Positions 42,188-51,998 of a stretch of DNA of 64,000 bases are shown one piece after another. The first letter of the stretch is position 1; each line of letters starts with the position of its first letter. The stretch is from Oceanospirillum sanctuarii. Its GTDB lineage: Bacteria; Pseudomonadota; Gammaproteobacteria; Pseudomonadales; Halomonadaceae. Where the stretch lies: positions 112,715-176,714 of the forward strand of contig NZ_MTBA01000013.1 of NCBI RefSeq assembly GCF_002150805.1. Reading direction: 5' to 3'. The position numbers and the translations under genes were made by a program. The notes under the pieces were generated by a model, which was not told where the DNA came from, searched no databases, and saw nothing but the letters and a program-made list of their open reading frames with translations.

Positions 42188-44242
42188 ATGAGCGATCAGA
42201 ATCTGGCCATTCTTTACGAGATGGCACTCCTGATGGGATCTGAGACCAGTGAAAAACCACTGGTACAGAAGTTTTTACAACGATTGCTCTATCACACAGG
42301 GATGCCCACCGGTCTCTTTATCAGCAATATTGAGCGCCGCGAGCAGGCTTTCAGCTTTAATGTCAGCCAGAGCCTCGCAGACAAGGCTTTCTCGCCAGAC
42401 TCCACAAAGCGCTTTACTCTCGAATATGATCTTCCCCTGAAAAGCAGCTTTAAACCTTCAGACGACAAGATCCGTGCCCTGCATCCGGTTTTTGAGCACT
42501 ACCAGTCAATTTTGCTGCTGCCAGTAGGTGAGAAAGACGCTTTTTTGCTTTTCACTACCCAGGAAGAACAACCTCTGCCGGATCAGCTGTTCACCCCCAT
42601 TCTGGCTAATTTTGCCAAAACTCTGGAGCTCTGCCGCAGCAACGCCCGCTTCACCGAGAAACTGCAAAACGAGATTCAGGAGCGCCAGCGTACCGAGAAG
42701 ATGCTCAAGCTGGTTCTGAATCACATTCCTGCCGGTGTTTACTGGCAGGATACTCAGGGCAATATTCAGGGGGCTAACCGCTGGTTGCTGCATGATCTGG
42801 CCAGGCTGCCTGAACAGAATAACGACCAAGCAACGGCTAACGCCGAAACCGATATTCAGCACCTGCAAAACATGGTCAGTATCAGTCAGCTGCAGCAGGA
42901 TGACAGTCTGGTGATCGAGCAGGGTCATGAGATCCAGAACAAGAACTACTACCTGCACCGTAACGATGACAGCTATCTCTGGGTTGAGCTGAACAAGGTG
43001 CCGATCCGGGACGAAGATCAGAACATCACCGGCCTTCTGGGCACCTATCGGGATATCACCGGCCGTAAGCTGATGATGGAAGAGCTGTTACATGCCAAAG
43101 AGAATGCAGAGCAAGCGAATCGTGCAAAAAGCTCTTTCCTTGCCAGTATGAGCCATGAGCTGCGCACGCCGCTTAACGCGATTCAGGGCTATACACAGCT
43201 GATGGAGATGGATGAGGATGACCTCACAGAGGAGCATGTCGAAAGCCTGCAGGAGATCCGAAAAGCCAGTAATCACCTGCTTCAGCTGATCGATGAGATT
43301 CTGGATCTTTCGAAAATTGAAGCTGGCCGTATTGACCTAAAAATTGAACCTATCAACCCCATCCCTGTGATTCAGGAAACCCTCACCCTGAACAAACACA
43401 TGGCTGAGCGTTTCGGCATCAACATATCCACCCTCTTCCCGGATAATCTCAATCTTTCAGTCATGGGTGACAGCCGCCGCGTGAAGCAAGTACTGCTTAA
43501 TCTGGTGAGCAACGCCATCAAGTACAACCATGACAAGGGTGAAATCAAAATCAGCATGGAGCAGGTGGACAAGCAGTTTAAGATCCATGTGACCGATACC
43601 GGTTACGGCCTGACCAGTGATCAGCTGTCGCGACTCTTCCAGCCCTTTGAACGATTGGGCATGGACTCTTCCACCCGACAGGGAACAGGCATTGGTCTTG
43701 TGATCAGCCAGAAACTGGCGGAAGCGATGCATGGCTCGATTGAAGTCGCCAGTATTCCCGGTGAAGGCAGTACTTTCACTCTGGTGATGCCTATGGCTAA
43801 AGGCAGCCAGATGCCCGCTTCTCCGGAGCAGGTTGAGATCTCAGTTGCCGATATCATCTCCCGGGGCGGCGAGAAAACCACCACCCTGTACGTTGAAGAC
43901 AATGCAACCAACCGCATGTTGGTGGAGAAGATCTATGGCAAACGCCATGGGGATCGCCTACTGACGGCTGCCACACCAGAGGAAGGATTGGAAATTCTGC
44001 GTCATGAATCCCCGGATCTGGTGATTCTGGATATCAATTTACCGGGTATGTCTGGCTACGATCTGCTGCGCCATATTCGCAGTGAGGGACTGGATGCCAA
44101 TCGCCATATGGTGGCTCTCTCTGCCAATGCGATGCCGGAGGATTTCAAACAGGCAGAAGAAGCCGGTTTTGATGCCTATCTGACCAAACCGCTGAATATT
44201 CCGGAGTTTAACCGCCACCTGAACAAATGGCTGGAAAAATAG
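42188..44242 (+). CDS. Hybrid sensor histidine kinase (NahK-like partner of NosP)
   Basis: Protein of 684 residues from ATG 42188, with TGAGGAATTCC upstream. Order of domains: an N-terminal GAF-like region (1-160), a coiled coil, a PAS domain (about 175-300), HisKA with SMSHELRTPLNAIQGY (phosphorylated His near 324), HATPase with NLVSNAIKYN and GTGIGLVIS, and a receiver domain with phospho-acceptor Asp in VILDINLPG (near 615) and conserved Lys in LTKPLN. It has no membrane segment, so the input is cytoplasmic, consistent with regulation by the adjacent FIST protein. Related kinases pass phosphate to an HPt protein controlling biofilm; no HPt gene is in the window. Confidence 0.93.
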   Translation: MSDQNLAILYEMALLMGSETSEKPLVQKFLQRLLYHTGMPTGLFISNIERREQAFSFNVSQSLADKAFSPDSTKRFTLEYDLPLKSSFKPSDDKIRALHPVFEHYQSILLLPVGEKDAFLLFTTQEEQPLPDQLFTPILANFAKTLELCRSNARFTEKLQNEIQERQRTEKMLKLVLNHIPAGVYWQDTQGNIQGANRWLLHDLARLPEQNNDQATANAETDIQHLQNMVSISQLQQDDSLVIEQGHEIQNKNYYLHRNDDSYLWVELNKVPIRDEDQNITGLLGTYRDITGRKLMMEELLHAKENAEQANRAKSSFLASMSHELRTPLNAIQGYTQLMEMDEDDLTEEHVESLQEIRKASNHLLQLIDEILDLSKIEAGRIDLKIEPINPIPVIQETLTLNKHMAERFGINISTLFPDNLNLSVMGDSRRVKQVLLNLVSNAIKYNHDKGEIKISMEQVDKQFKIHVTDTGYGLTSDQLSRLFQPFERLGMDSSTRQGTGIGLVISQKLAEAMHGSIEVASIPGEGSTFTLVMPMAKGSQMPASPEQVEISVADIISRGGEKTTTLYVEDNATNRMLVEKIYGKRHGDRLLTAATPEEGLEILRHESPDLVILDINLPGMSGYDLLRHIRSEGLDANRHMVALSANAMPEDFKQAEEAGFDAYLTKPLNIPEFNRHLNKWLEK

Positions 44243-44314
44243 GTCTCTCTTCCAGAAAAATAGTCCCGCCAACCGGAAAAAAGAAGCCTCTGAAAGAGCT
44301 ATTCTCTTTCACAT

Positions 44315-44348
44315 AAAAAAGCCCCGAGTCATTCGGGGCTTTTCTTTT
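44315..44348. terminator. Terminator between hybrid kinase and chemoreceptor genes
   Basis: AAAAGCCCCGA and TCGGGGCTTTT form the stem, with a short loop, an A-run before and TCTTTT after; usable by both converging genes. Confidence 0.9.
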
Positions 44349-44377
44349 CCGGACTTTTTCCAGAGAACTCGCAGGCT

Positions 44378-45970
44378 TTATTTAAGACCAAAGCGGCGAA
44401 TCAGGCCGGAAAGATCTTTTGCTTCACCTTTCAGCGCAATACTGTCAGACACCATATCTTCATTAGAAGAGGTTACGCCGTTGGCCGCTGCATGAATCTG
44501 TTCCAGACGCAGGTTCATCTCTCCGGCTGCACTGCTCTGCTGAACCGTAGCCGTTGCGATCTGCTGGTTCATATCCCCCAGACGGCGAATGGTATCGCTC
44601 AGCTCCATCAGAATATGTTCCGCTTCTTTAATCTCATCCACAGTACCGCCTGCCTGTTCTTCACAAGCAGTCATCAGACGGCAAACATCCTGCGTTTCCT
44701 GCTGGAAGGTTTGCAGCAGCGCCTGAATCTCAGCGGTAGATGACTGTGAACTTTGTGCCAGATTACGCACTTCATCGGCAACAACTGCGAAACCACGCCC
44801 CTGCTCACCGGCACGGGCAGCTTCAATGGCCGCATTCAGCGCCAACAGGTTCGTTTTCTCGGCGATACCGTTGATCACATCCAGAATCGACTCGATATTG
44901 CGACTGCTCTGTTCAAGAGCAGTAATCACTTCCATAGAAGCACGAATATCTTCCGCCATCTTACTGATGGACTGCTCAGTACGCTCGACGATAGCGCGAC
45001 CTTTCTGACTCACCTCGTCAGTTTCCTGAGCAACCGTCGCCGCCTCAGCACAACTCTGAGCCACCTGCTCGGTAGCAACGGTCATCTGCTGCATGGTACC
45101 GGCTGCATGGGAGATATCATCCAGCTGGTGCAGAGTCTTATCGCTGACATCACGGGCTTTCTCAGCCACTTCACTGGTATGCGCATGGATATGCTCAGAA
45201 GCATTTTCCAGACGGTTAACCACAGTTTTCATGGTCAGGCTGAGGAACTTTTGAGTCAGCTCTAACTGTCCCAATTCATCATATCTGCCAGTAAACACTC
45301 GCTGAGCAACAGGGTTAGCAAAGATCTGCTCACTCTGTTTCGCCAGACGGGAAATCGGTGCAGACAACCAGCTGGCAGCAATACCACTCACCACACCGGC
45401 ACCACCAATCATGGCCAGTAATTTCAGAGGCGACATACCATCAAACAGCAGAGAAACTAATGCCAGCATCGGCAGAGTGGTCAACCAGATAACAGCCCAA
45501 GTTCTGCGGAAATAACTGGTTGAGAAGAAGCCTTTAAAGCGGGACCAGAGGCTGACATGCTGCCCCTTATTGATCGCCTGATAGAGCTTTTCAGCACGAT
45601 CCACCACTTTACGGTCAGGGCAATGACGAACAGACTGGTAGCCAGTGATCTCCCCTTTATCAAAAATAGGGGTAACGTAGGCATCAACCCAGTAATGGTC
45701 GCCGTTTTTAGCGCGGTTCTTCACCACACCAATCCAGGGTTTACCTTGCTTGATCACATCCCACAAATCCTGAAATGCCGCAGGAGGCATATCCGGATGA
45801 CGAATAATGTTGTGGGCAGCCCCCATCAACTCGTCTTCGCTGAAGCCAGCGATCTCAACGAAGTAATCGTTGTAGTTAGTAATCTTCCCTTTTTTATCCG
45901 TAGTGGAAATAATGCAACGGTCTTTATCCATTAACCGTTCTTGGCCGGAAACAGGGAGATTCCGCTTCAT
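44378..45970 (-). CDS. Aer-like PAS chemoreceptor (methyl-accepting chemotaxis protein)
   Basis: Protein of 530 residues. The N-terminal PAS domain (about 15-125) has the Aer layout: [22 protein letters not shown], then [13 protein letters not shown] and KNGDHYWV, which in Aer binds FAD and reports redox state. Two closely spaced hydrophobic segments (about 160-210) form a membrane hairpin, so both ends are cytoplasmic. The signalling tip [32 protein letters not shown] lies near 390. The C-terminus (RRFGLK) lacks the CheR/CheB-tethering pentapeptide. It probably steers aerotaxis. No other che genes are near. Confidence 0.94.
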   Translation of the reverse strand: MKRNLPVSGQERLMDKDRCIISTTDKKGKITNYNDYFVEIAGFSEDELMGAAHNIIRHPDMPPAAFQDLWDVIKQGKPWIGVVKNRAKNGDHYWVDAYVTPIFDKGEITGYQSVRHCPDRKVVDRAEKLYQAINKGQHVSLWSRFKGFFSTSYFRRTWAVIWLTTLPMLALVSLLFDGMSPLKLLAMIGGAGVVSGIAASWLSAPISRLAKQSEQIFANPVAQRVFTGRYDELGQLELTQKFLSLTMKTVVNRLENASEHIHAHTSEVAEKARDVSDKTLHQLDDISHAAGTMQQMTVATEQVAQSCAEAATVAQETDEVSQKGRAIVERTEQSISKMAEDIRASMEVITALEQSSRNIESILDVINGIAEKTNLLALNAAIEAARAGEQGRGFAVVADEVRNLAQSSQSSTAEIQALLQTFQQETQDVCRLMTACEEQAGGTVDEIKEAEHILMELSDTIRRLGDMNQQIATATVQQSSAAGEMNLRLEQIHAAANGVTSSNEDMVSDSIALKGEAKDLSGLIRRFGLK

Positions 45971-46695
45971 CGTTTAACCTCGTCATCACAGAGCTGTCAG
46001 ACTTTCTTCATCAAAGCGTAACAACCCGGGATTTATCATGCCGGATAAGATAAACCGTGTGGGTACTACAGTACTATTTCTTCAGTACCACTTTACAGTC
46101 TAGCCTCACTTTTACCGTTGTCCGGTGCTTTTCACGCCAAAGCTGCCCCAGAAGGGCTGATGTGGGGGGCGCAAATTTTAATGGATCACCGTAAAACGCA
46201 AAAGCCCCTGAAAAATGTAACCCTTAAGATTTACTCCTAGAGCCTTAACTCCGAGAATTTAAAAAGCGGATAAAAGCCTGTTATATCCATTTAAATTCAA
46301 CAAGTTGCATTTAAAAGCTCATTTTCTCTCTCTCAGATACCGATACATTTTTTTACAAATTTCCCGCAAGGAGTGTTACTAATCCGGACATAAAGAACAC
46401 TTTTCGTTCTTCTTTCACTATCTGAATAGTATTTATTAGAGAAAAGTATTATTTAGAAAAACAAAAGAGTACTAACTCTATTAAAACCACTTATAACAAT
46501 TGGTTTTACCTGACAGAAAAAATCGTCTTTACAGACTCTCTATTTCTCTGGAGGTATTGATATTTTTTTGACATCATCGCCCGCAATTTCAGACCGGAAC
46601 TCATGGGTCACGGAAATTGTCGCGCAGCTAGCCTGACGCGCAACATACCAGCACTGGAACCGGATCTTCCCCACATAACTGCAAGGACAAAGCAG
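45971..46695. other. Long AT-rich divergent intergenic region between two chemoreceptor genes
   Basis: About 725 bases without a supportable gene. It must carry both chemoreceptor promoters. The centre (46250-46560) is strongly AT-rich. An upstream in-frame ATG of the plus-strand receptor at 46603 gives a low-quality extension and is not accepted. I looked for a chemotaxis-type sigma-28 promoter and found no convincing match. No hairpin with T-run or tRNA was seen. Confidence 0.4.
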
Positions 46696-48318
46696 ATGCT
46701 CATCTCTTTACGCTCCCGACTGCTCGCCATTGTGCTTCTGATCAATGCGGTAGCCGTCATCAGTTACACCCTCTATACCTTTAACGCCCGAAAGACAGAT
46801 CTTTATCTTCAGATCGATGCTCAGTTGGAACTGGCCGCCCGCACCGCTGCCCACCTGACTAACCAGAATATTTATGATCAGGTCGCAAACGGCACTTTTA
46901 CCCAGGCACAGTCCGATGAAATCCAGCGTCAGGTTTATGAACTCATCTCAGAAACGCCGGTTGAGTACATCTACACCATGGTGCTGCAGGATGACAAAAT
47001 TCTCTTTGTGATGGATACACCGGACGAAGAAGAGTACGTCAATAATGAGCTGCCTGAGATGCTGCCGGAATATGAAGAACCCAGCGATGGCCTGCTGCAG
47101 ACTTTCCGCACTCAAACCAAGATGTTTGATGAGTACAGCGATGAATGGGGCGAGTTCCGTTCCGTATTTGTGCCCTATACCACTGCCAGTGGTCAGCGCT
47201 TTGTTGCTGGCGCAGATATCACTATCGGTCATATCAACGCTGCGCTACTGGACACTCTATTGGTTTCCTGCGCTCTGGGTCTGATTCTTTTCGTACTGGG
47301 TTCCGGCATCACCTATCTGCTGGTGGCTTCTGTGCTGAAACCTGTGTCTCAGGCACAAACAACGCTACGTGAGATCGCCTCCAGCCGAAACCTGTCCTTA
47401 CGCGCTAAAGGTGGCAAGGATGAGATCGGTAAGCTACTGAACGACTTCAATCAGCTAATGGACGAATTACAGGATGCGATCCGCACCACAACGGACAACG
47501 CCCGGGAAACTGCCGCCATATCAGACCAACTGCAAAGCAGTAGCAAAGAGATGGAGCAGCGCACCCAGAAGGTCCACAAAGCGGTGGATCAGGTTCGCCA
47601 GCAGGCAGGCATCACAGATCAGCTGATTGCCGATTCCGATCATCAGCTGGGCGAAGCGATGACAAGGGTTTCCGACTCCGTTGAACGCCTGAATATCGGT
47701 CAGAGCGCCATCTCTAAAACCACTCAGGCGATCGGGAGCACGACGGAAGAACAAACCCGCCTGTCTCAGGAACTAACCCGTCTTTCTCAGGAAGCCGAAA
47801 ATGTGAATGAGGTGCTGTCAGTGATCAGCGGTATCGCAGACCAGACCAACCTGTTAGCACTGAATGCAGCAATTGAAGCAGCCCGCGCCGGTGAACATGG
47901 TCGAGGCTTTGCCGTTGTTGCCGATGAAGTTCGTCAGCTGGCAACCCGCACGCAGGATAGCCTGAACCAAACCAGCAGCATTATTACTGCCATTATTGAT
48001 GCCATCACGCTGACCGCCGGCCAGATGCAGAAAAGTTCAGCACAGTTTACTCAGCTTCTGAGCGATTCAGATCAGGCGATGCAGCATGTGATCAACAGCG
48101 CAGAAAGCATGCAGCATACCCAGCAGAGTATGCGCCTGACTGTTGAACAGCTGAAAGGGGTTCTGGAACGCAATCAGGAAGTGGTTAGTCAGATTGAGCT
48201 GGTCGAGCTGCAAACGGAAGACAATACCGAAAGCACCGAGCAGATTCTGGATGCCGCCGATCGTCTTCAGCACTCTGCCCGTAGTCTGAATCGCCAGCTG
48301 GCTAAATTTAGTGCCTGA
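46696..48318 (+). CDS. Methyl-accepting chemotaxis protein with periplasmic sensor
   Basis: Protein of 540 residues from ATG 46696, with AAGGA eight bases upstream. First membrane segment at about 6-27 ([21 protein letters not shown]), a periplasmic domain of about 150 residues rich in acidic residues, a second segment near 183-210, HAMP (about 212-265) and the cytoplasmic signalling rod with the tip [32 protein letters not shown] near 395. The periplasmic domain has [16 protein letters not shown], no recognised ligand fold. Attractant unknown. A terminator follows. Confidence 0.93.
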   Translation: MLISLRSRLLAIVLLINAVAVISYTLYTFNARKTDLYLQIDAQLELAARTAAHLTNQNIYDQVANGTFTQAQSDEIQRQVYELISETPVEYIYTMVLQDDKILFVMDTPDEEEYVNNELPEMLPEYEEPSDGLLQTFRTQTKMFDEYSDEWGEFRSVFVPYTTASGQRFVAGADITIGHINAALLDTLLVSCALGLILFVLGSGITYLLVASVLKPVSQAQTTLREIASSRNLSLRAKGGKDEIGKLLNDFNQLMDELQDAIRTTTDNARETAAISDQLQSSSKEMEQRTQKVHKAVDQVRQQAGITDQLIADSDHQLGEAMTRVSDSVERLNIGQSAISKTTQAIGSTTEEQTRLSQELTRLSQEAENVNEVLSVISGIADQTNLLALNAAIEAARAGEHGRGFAVVADEVRQLATRTQDSLNQTSSIITAIIDAITLTAGQMQKSSAQFTQLLSDSDQAMQHVINSAESMQHTQQSMRLTVEQLKGVLERNQEVVSQIELVELQTEDNTESTEQILDAADRLQHSARSLNRQLAKFSA

Positions 48319-48353
48319 TACGATTCAGGCCTGAAACAGCACATCAATATGCG

Positions 48354-48388
48354 AAAAGCCCGACTGTAATTACTGCAGTCGGGCTTTT
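48354..48388 (+). terminator. Terminator after plus-strand chemoreceptor gene
   Basis: AAAAGCCCGACTG and CAGTCGGGCTTTT form a 13-bp stem with a nine-base loop followed by TTTTT-containing sequence; the convergent pirin gene may also use it. Confidence 0.92.
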
Positions 48389-48444
48389 AATTTTTCTCAA
48401 ACAACTCAATGAGAAGCAGAGAACTGATAAAGGACAGATAAAGA

Positions 48445-49296
48445 TCAGACTTTCTCTGCAACCTTAGCCAGTACACCATTCTGATAATCCACCATCGCCT
48501 GCTGAATCTCTTCAGCGGTGTTCATCACGAAAGGACCATACTGCACGATAGGTTCTTCCAGAGGTTTACCGGCAACCATAAGCACACCAGCTTTATCGGA
48601 GCTGACAAGCTTCAGGGATTCACCCGTAAAGGCCAGAAGCTCACCACGATTCAGTGTTACGTTCGCCTCCGGCACCTCAACAGAGCCTTCATAAACGTAG
48701 ATAAAAGCCTTGTGCCCCGCTGGCAGGTCATGTTCAAGCTCCGTTGCCTGCTGGATGCGGAAATCAACCATCAAGGGCTGAGTCGCCTCTCGCTGAATCG
48801 GGCCTTTAGTCCCTTTTGAGACACCGGCAACAACCCGGCGCAATACATCATTGTCATCCTGCACCTCTGGAATCTCCTCAGGAGCAAGATCCTGATAGAA
48901 AGGCGCTTTCATCTTTTCATTAGCAGGCAGATTCAACCAGAACTGAAAGCCCCAAAGCAGACCGTCTTCCTGCATCGGCATTTCAGAGTGGATAATGCCC
49001 TCGCCTGCTGTCATCCACTGCACGCCACCTGTGGTCAGCATACCGACATTACCCAGATGATCTTCATGCTTCATAGCACCGTGGAGCATATAAGTAATGG
49101 TCTCAAACCCGCGATGCGGATGCGGCGGAAAACCGGCAATATAATCATCAGCTTTATCCGAACGGAACTCATCCAGCATCAGAAAAGGATCCAGATGACG
49201 CAGTTGAGGCGTTCCGATAACACGATTCAGGCGAACACCAGCACCATCAGATGTCGGCATTCCTTTTACGCGGTTCAGTACTTTAAATTCAGCCAT
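48445..49296 (-). CDS. Pirin family protein
   Basis: Protein of 283 residues from ATG 49296, with AAGGAG six bases upstream. The N-terminal cupin has the metal-binding histidines in FPPHPHRGFETITYML and HEDHLGN, plus EGIIHSEMP (near 55-110). The C-terminal cupin ends GPFVMNTAEEIQQAMVDYQNG, a classic pirin ending. Bacterial pirins bind iron or nickel; some show quercetinase activity and others bind metabolic enzymes. Nothing in the neighbourhood specifies which. It appears monocistronic. Confidence 0.94.
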   Translation of the reverse strand: MAEFKVLNRVKGMPTSDGAGVRLNRVIGTPQLRHLDPFLMLDEFRSDKADDYIAGFPPHPHRGFETITYMLHGAMKHEDHLGNVGMLTTGGVQWMTAGEGIIHSEMPMQEDGLLWGFQFWLNLPANEKMKAPFYQDLAPEEIPEVQDDNDVLRRVVAGVSKGTKGPIQREATQPLMVDFRIQQATELEHDLPAGHKAFIYVYEGSVEVPEANVTLNRGELLAFTGESLKLVSSDKAGVLMVAGKPLEEPIVQYGPFVMNTAEEIQQAMVDYQNGVLAKVAEKV

Positions 49297-49428
49297 GACA
49301 GGCTCCTTTCCCGAAGAGTTTCGATTCATTGACGACACTATAACCCCGAGAAAAACGATAGAAAATTGCTATTTATTTGACCTGTTATTCGACTAAATCG
49401 AACAGTTAACGCCGATAGAGATCTGCCA

Positions 49429-50334
49429 TCACTTCTTATTGACCCAGTAAACACCCAGAACCGTAATCGCCATTCCGATCAGCGCTACGCCGGTCAGCTG
49501 CTCATCAAATAGAATCCAGGCCTGTAGCGCGGTTACCGGCGGCACAAGATAGAAGTAACTGGCAGTTCGGGTGGCCTCTCCCATCTGAATCATCAGCATA
49601 AGCAGTAAAATCGCGCCTACCGATAACACCAGCACAGACCAGATCAGAGCACCGGTAAACTCCGGATGCCACTCAACCTGAGTATTCTCTGTCAGCAACG
49701 CGATGGGCAGCATCACCAGCAAACCGGACAGGTACTGAATAAAAGTAGCGGCTAACAGAGGCTGCGGCTGACAAAAGTTCTTCTGATAAAGCGTACCCAG
49801 CGTGATTCCCGCCAGTGCCAACAAGATCCAGAGCAACTGAGTGCCGGAAATATCGCCATTGTGCAGAAAATCTGACCGGCCTTTGCTCAGCACCAAAGCC
49901 ACACCCACAATGCCTAAGCCGAGCCCCAACCACTGTTTCACGCTTGGAGCATTGCGGAAAGCCAGCGCCATAATACCTGCGGTCAATAGCGGCTGAAGGC
50001 CGACAAGAAGTGCTGCAAGACCTGCCGGCATACCCAACTCAATCGCAGAGAATACACCTCCGAGATAGGCCGTATGTACCAGAGCCCCGGTGATCAGCTG
50101 CTGCTCCCAGAGTTCAGGGCGTTTAGGCAGGCTTACTCTGAACAGGCGCATCAGCAGCATAAAGACCAGCAGGTTTCCGGCCATACGCCAACTTAAAAAG
50201 GTAAAGGGCTCGCTGTAAGGCAGACCATAACGAGCACCGATAAAACCTGTACTCCAGAGCAAAACAAACACCCAGGGCAGCAAGGTGATCAACAGAGTTT
50301 TATGGCGTTCAAACTGAGCAATTAAAGCGGTCAT
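49429..50334 (-). CDS. EamA/DMT family transporter (second copy)
   Basis: Protein of 301 residues from ATG 50334, with AGGA upstream. Ten hydrophobic segments in two EamA repeats; it starts LITLLPWVFVLLWSTGFIGARYGLPYSEPFTFL and ends with VTALQAWILFDEQLTG, a branch often called YdcZ/RhaT-like or PecM-like exporters. It diverges from the MocR regulator at 50473, repeating the arrangement at 13409-15942. The regulator probably controls this exporter. Substrate unknown; amino acids or related metabolites are typical. Confidence 0.92.
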   Translation of the reverse strand: MTALIAQFERHKTLLITLLPWVFVLLWSTGFIGARYGLPYSEPFTFLSWRMAGNLLVFMLLMRLFRVSLPKRPELWEQQLITGALVHTAYLGGVFSAIELGMPAGLAALLVGLQPLLTAGIMALAFRNAPSVKQWLGLGLGIVGVALVLSKGRSDFLHNGDISGTQLLWILLALAGITLGTLYQKNFCQPQPLLAATFIQYLSGLLVMLPIALLTENTQVEWHPEFTGALIWSVLVLSVGAILLLMLMIQMGEATRTASYFYLVPPVTALQAWILFDEQLTGVALIGMAITVLGVYWVNKK

Positions 50335-50404
50335 AGTTATTCCTGACAGATAACAAAACCTCTGCAGCCGTAGAATTTTCAATGGCACAGGAAGGTTTTC
50401 ATTT

Positions 50405-50474
50405 GATCTGTACTATAAATCGGGATAAAAACTAAAAAAACAGACAGATGCCTTCGACAAAAAAGGGTACAGAT
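50405..50474. promoter_or_regulatory. Candidate MocR sites in the second divergent pair
   Basis: GATCTGTAC at 50405-50413 and GTACAGAT at 50467-50474 form an inverted pair, the second overlapping the start codon of the MocR gene. CTGTAC is shared with the direct repeats at 14903-14943, suggesting related operators for the two MocR proteins. Confidence 0.4.
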
Positions 50475-51942
50475 GACCAAGTTTCGCTACCTGAGCCTCG
50501 CAGACCAGTTTATTCGCCAGCTAAGAGAAGGCCGGTATTCCGCAGATGAAAAGCTGCCCTCTATCCGGCAGATCAGTCAGGATTTGAATGTCAGCAAGGG
50601 AACAGCGATCCGCTGTTATGAATATCTGGAAGATCATGGCTGGGTAGAAGCCAGAGAAAAGTCCGGCTTCTTTCCGGGGCGAAAAGCCCTTGAGCAGCTG
50701 ACAGCCAGTTCAGCGCAACATGCACACCAGCCTTCTGCAGAAGCGTTGGCAGCGATCAGTCCAAAACGACTCGATAACAAGAGTCTGGGGCTGGAGATTG
50801 TCCGATCCGCAGGAAGAACCGATCAGATTCCTCTGGGAACCGCCAACCCCTGTGTCAGCTTTCCCGGAGTGAAGCGCCTTTACCAACTACTGAAAAAAGA
50901 AGTTGGTAAAGAGGAGCTGGCACTGACGGATGGCTTTATCTCCCATTATCAGACTCCACCGGGGGCTGAGAAACTGCGCAAGCAACTGAGCCAGTTGTTG
51001 CTAAAGCGCGATCTTCACTGCACACCAGATCAGATCATAACCACCAACGGTGCACAGGCTGCGGTAAGTCTCGCACTGCAGGCAACGTCACAAGAGGGGG
51101 ATATTGTGCTGATCGAATCCCCCTGTTTTTACGGCATTCTGCAATGCCTGGAAGCTTTTGACCGTAAGGTGGTTGAGATACCACAGGCCACAAGCGGCGG
51201 GCCGAATCTGGATCTGGTGGCGGCAGCACTGGATAAGTGGCCGGTGAAGGCGATTATTGTGCAACCAACCCTGAACAATCCAACGGGGAAAAGCATGTCT
51301 CAGGAGAATCGGCAGCGACTGATTGATCTGGCAAACCAGCACGATATCGCCATTATTGAAGATGATATCTTTGCCGATCTGGATTATCGCGGCAGTGCCC
51401 CAAGCCCTTTGAAAGCAATTGATACCCAGGACCGGGTACTCTATTGCAGCTCAATCTCTAAAACGGTTACGCCAAAACTCAGGCTTGGCTGGCTGGTTGC
51501 TGGCCGTTGGCACGAGCGCTGCCAACACCTGCAGTTTGTCAGCAAGATGGGCTTACCCGCGCACACACAGAATGCGCTGGGTAGCTGGCTGGAAGCCGGG
51601 CTCATGCAGCGTCACCTGAGACTGATCCGTAGGCGTTATCAACAACGACAACAACTTTTTCAGCAAGCGATGCAGGCTTATTGGCCGGAAGGCATTGAGT
51701 ATGAGGTTGCGGAAGGCGGCTTTCTGGCGTGGATAAAGTTCCCCAAGCAATGCGATGCGATGACGCTGTATCAGCAGGCACAGCAGGAAAAAATCAATAT
51801 TACTCCGGGTCCTCTGTTTGGCAGCGCCAAAGCCAACAGACACTTCATTCGTATCAATTTCGGCCTGTATCAGGATCAACCGGAATACCGACAGGCGATG
51901 CAGCGCTTGGGGGAACTGATCCGACAGGCGATGGCCAGCTAA
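50473..51942 (+). CDS. MocR-type transcriptional regulator (second copy)
   Basis: Protein of 489 residues. A GntR winged helix (about 1-72) reads LPSIRQISQDLNVSKGTAI and LEDHGWVEAREKSGFF. The aminotransferase-like domain (about 110-480) has NGAQAAVSLAL, QPTLNNPTGKSM and the PLP lysine in CSSISKTVTPKLRLGW (near 330). It differs clearly from the copy at 13409, so this is an old duplication or separate acquisition. It diverges from an EamA exporter, its likely target. A terminator lies downstream. Confidence 0.93.
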   Translation: MTKFRYLSLADQFIRQLREGRYSADEKLPSIRQISQDLNVSKGTAIRCYEYLEDHGWVEAREKSGFFPGRKALEQLTASSAQHAHQPSAEALAAISPKRLDNKSLGLEIVRSAGRTDQIPLGTANPCVSFPGVKRLYQLLKKEVGKEELALTDGFISHYQTPPGAEKLRKQLSQLLLKRDLHCTPDQIITTNGAQAAVSLALQATSQEGDIVLIESPCFYGILQCLEAFDRKVVEIPQATSGGPNLDLVAAALDKWPVKAIIVQPTLNNPTGKSMSQENRQRLIDLANQHDIAIIEDDIFADLDYRGSAPSPLKAIDTQDRVLYCSSISKTVTPKLRLGWLVAGRWHERCQHLQFVSKMGLPAHTQNALGSWLEAGLMQRHLRLIRRRYQQRQQLFQQAMQAYWPEGIEYEVAEGGFLAWIKFPKQCDAMTLYQQAQQEKINITPGPLFGSAKANRHFIRINFGLYQDQPEYRQAMQRLGELIRQAMAS

Positions 51943-51964
51943 GTTCGCATGGGGATAACAACTG

Positions 51965-51990
51965 AAAAGGCTGCTCGCGCAGCCTTTCAA
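51965..51990. terminator. Terminator between MocR and nnrS genes
   Basis: AAAGGCTGC and GCAGCCTTT form a nine-bp stem with a TCGC tetraloop, placed between converging genes. Confidence 0.8.
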
Positions 51991-51998
51991 CTTTAAGA

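Noticed and set aside
46603..46695. Upstream extension of the plus-strand chemoreceptor
   Set aside because: The extra 31 residues lack a ribosome site and look untranslated; the ATG at 46696 has AAGGA and is followed directly by the membrane segment.
45971..46695. Sigma-28 (chemotaxis-type) promoters in the intergenic region
   Set aside because: Only partial matches such as GGCATGATAA without the correctly spaced TAAAGTTT-like element.
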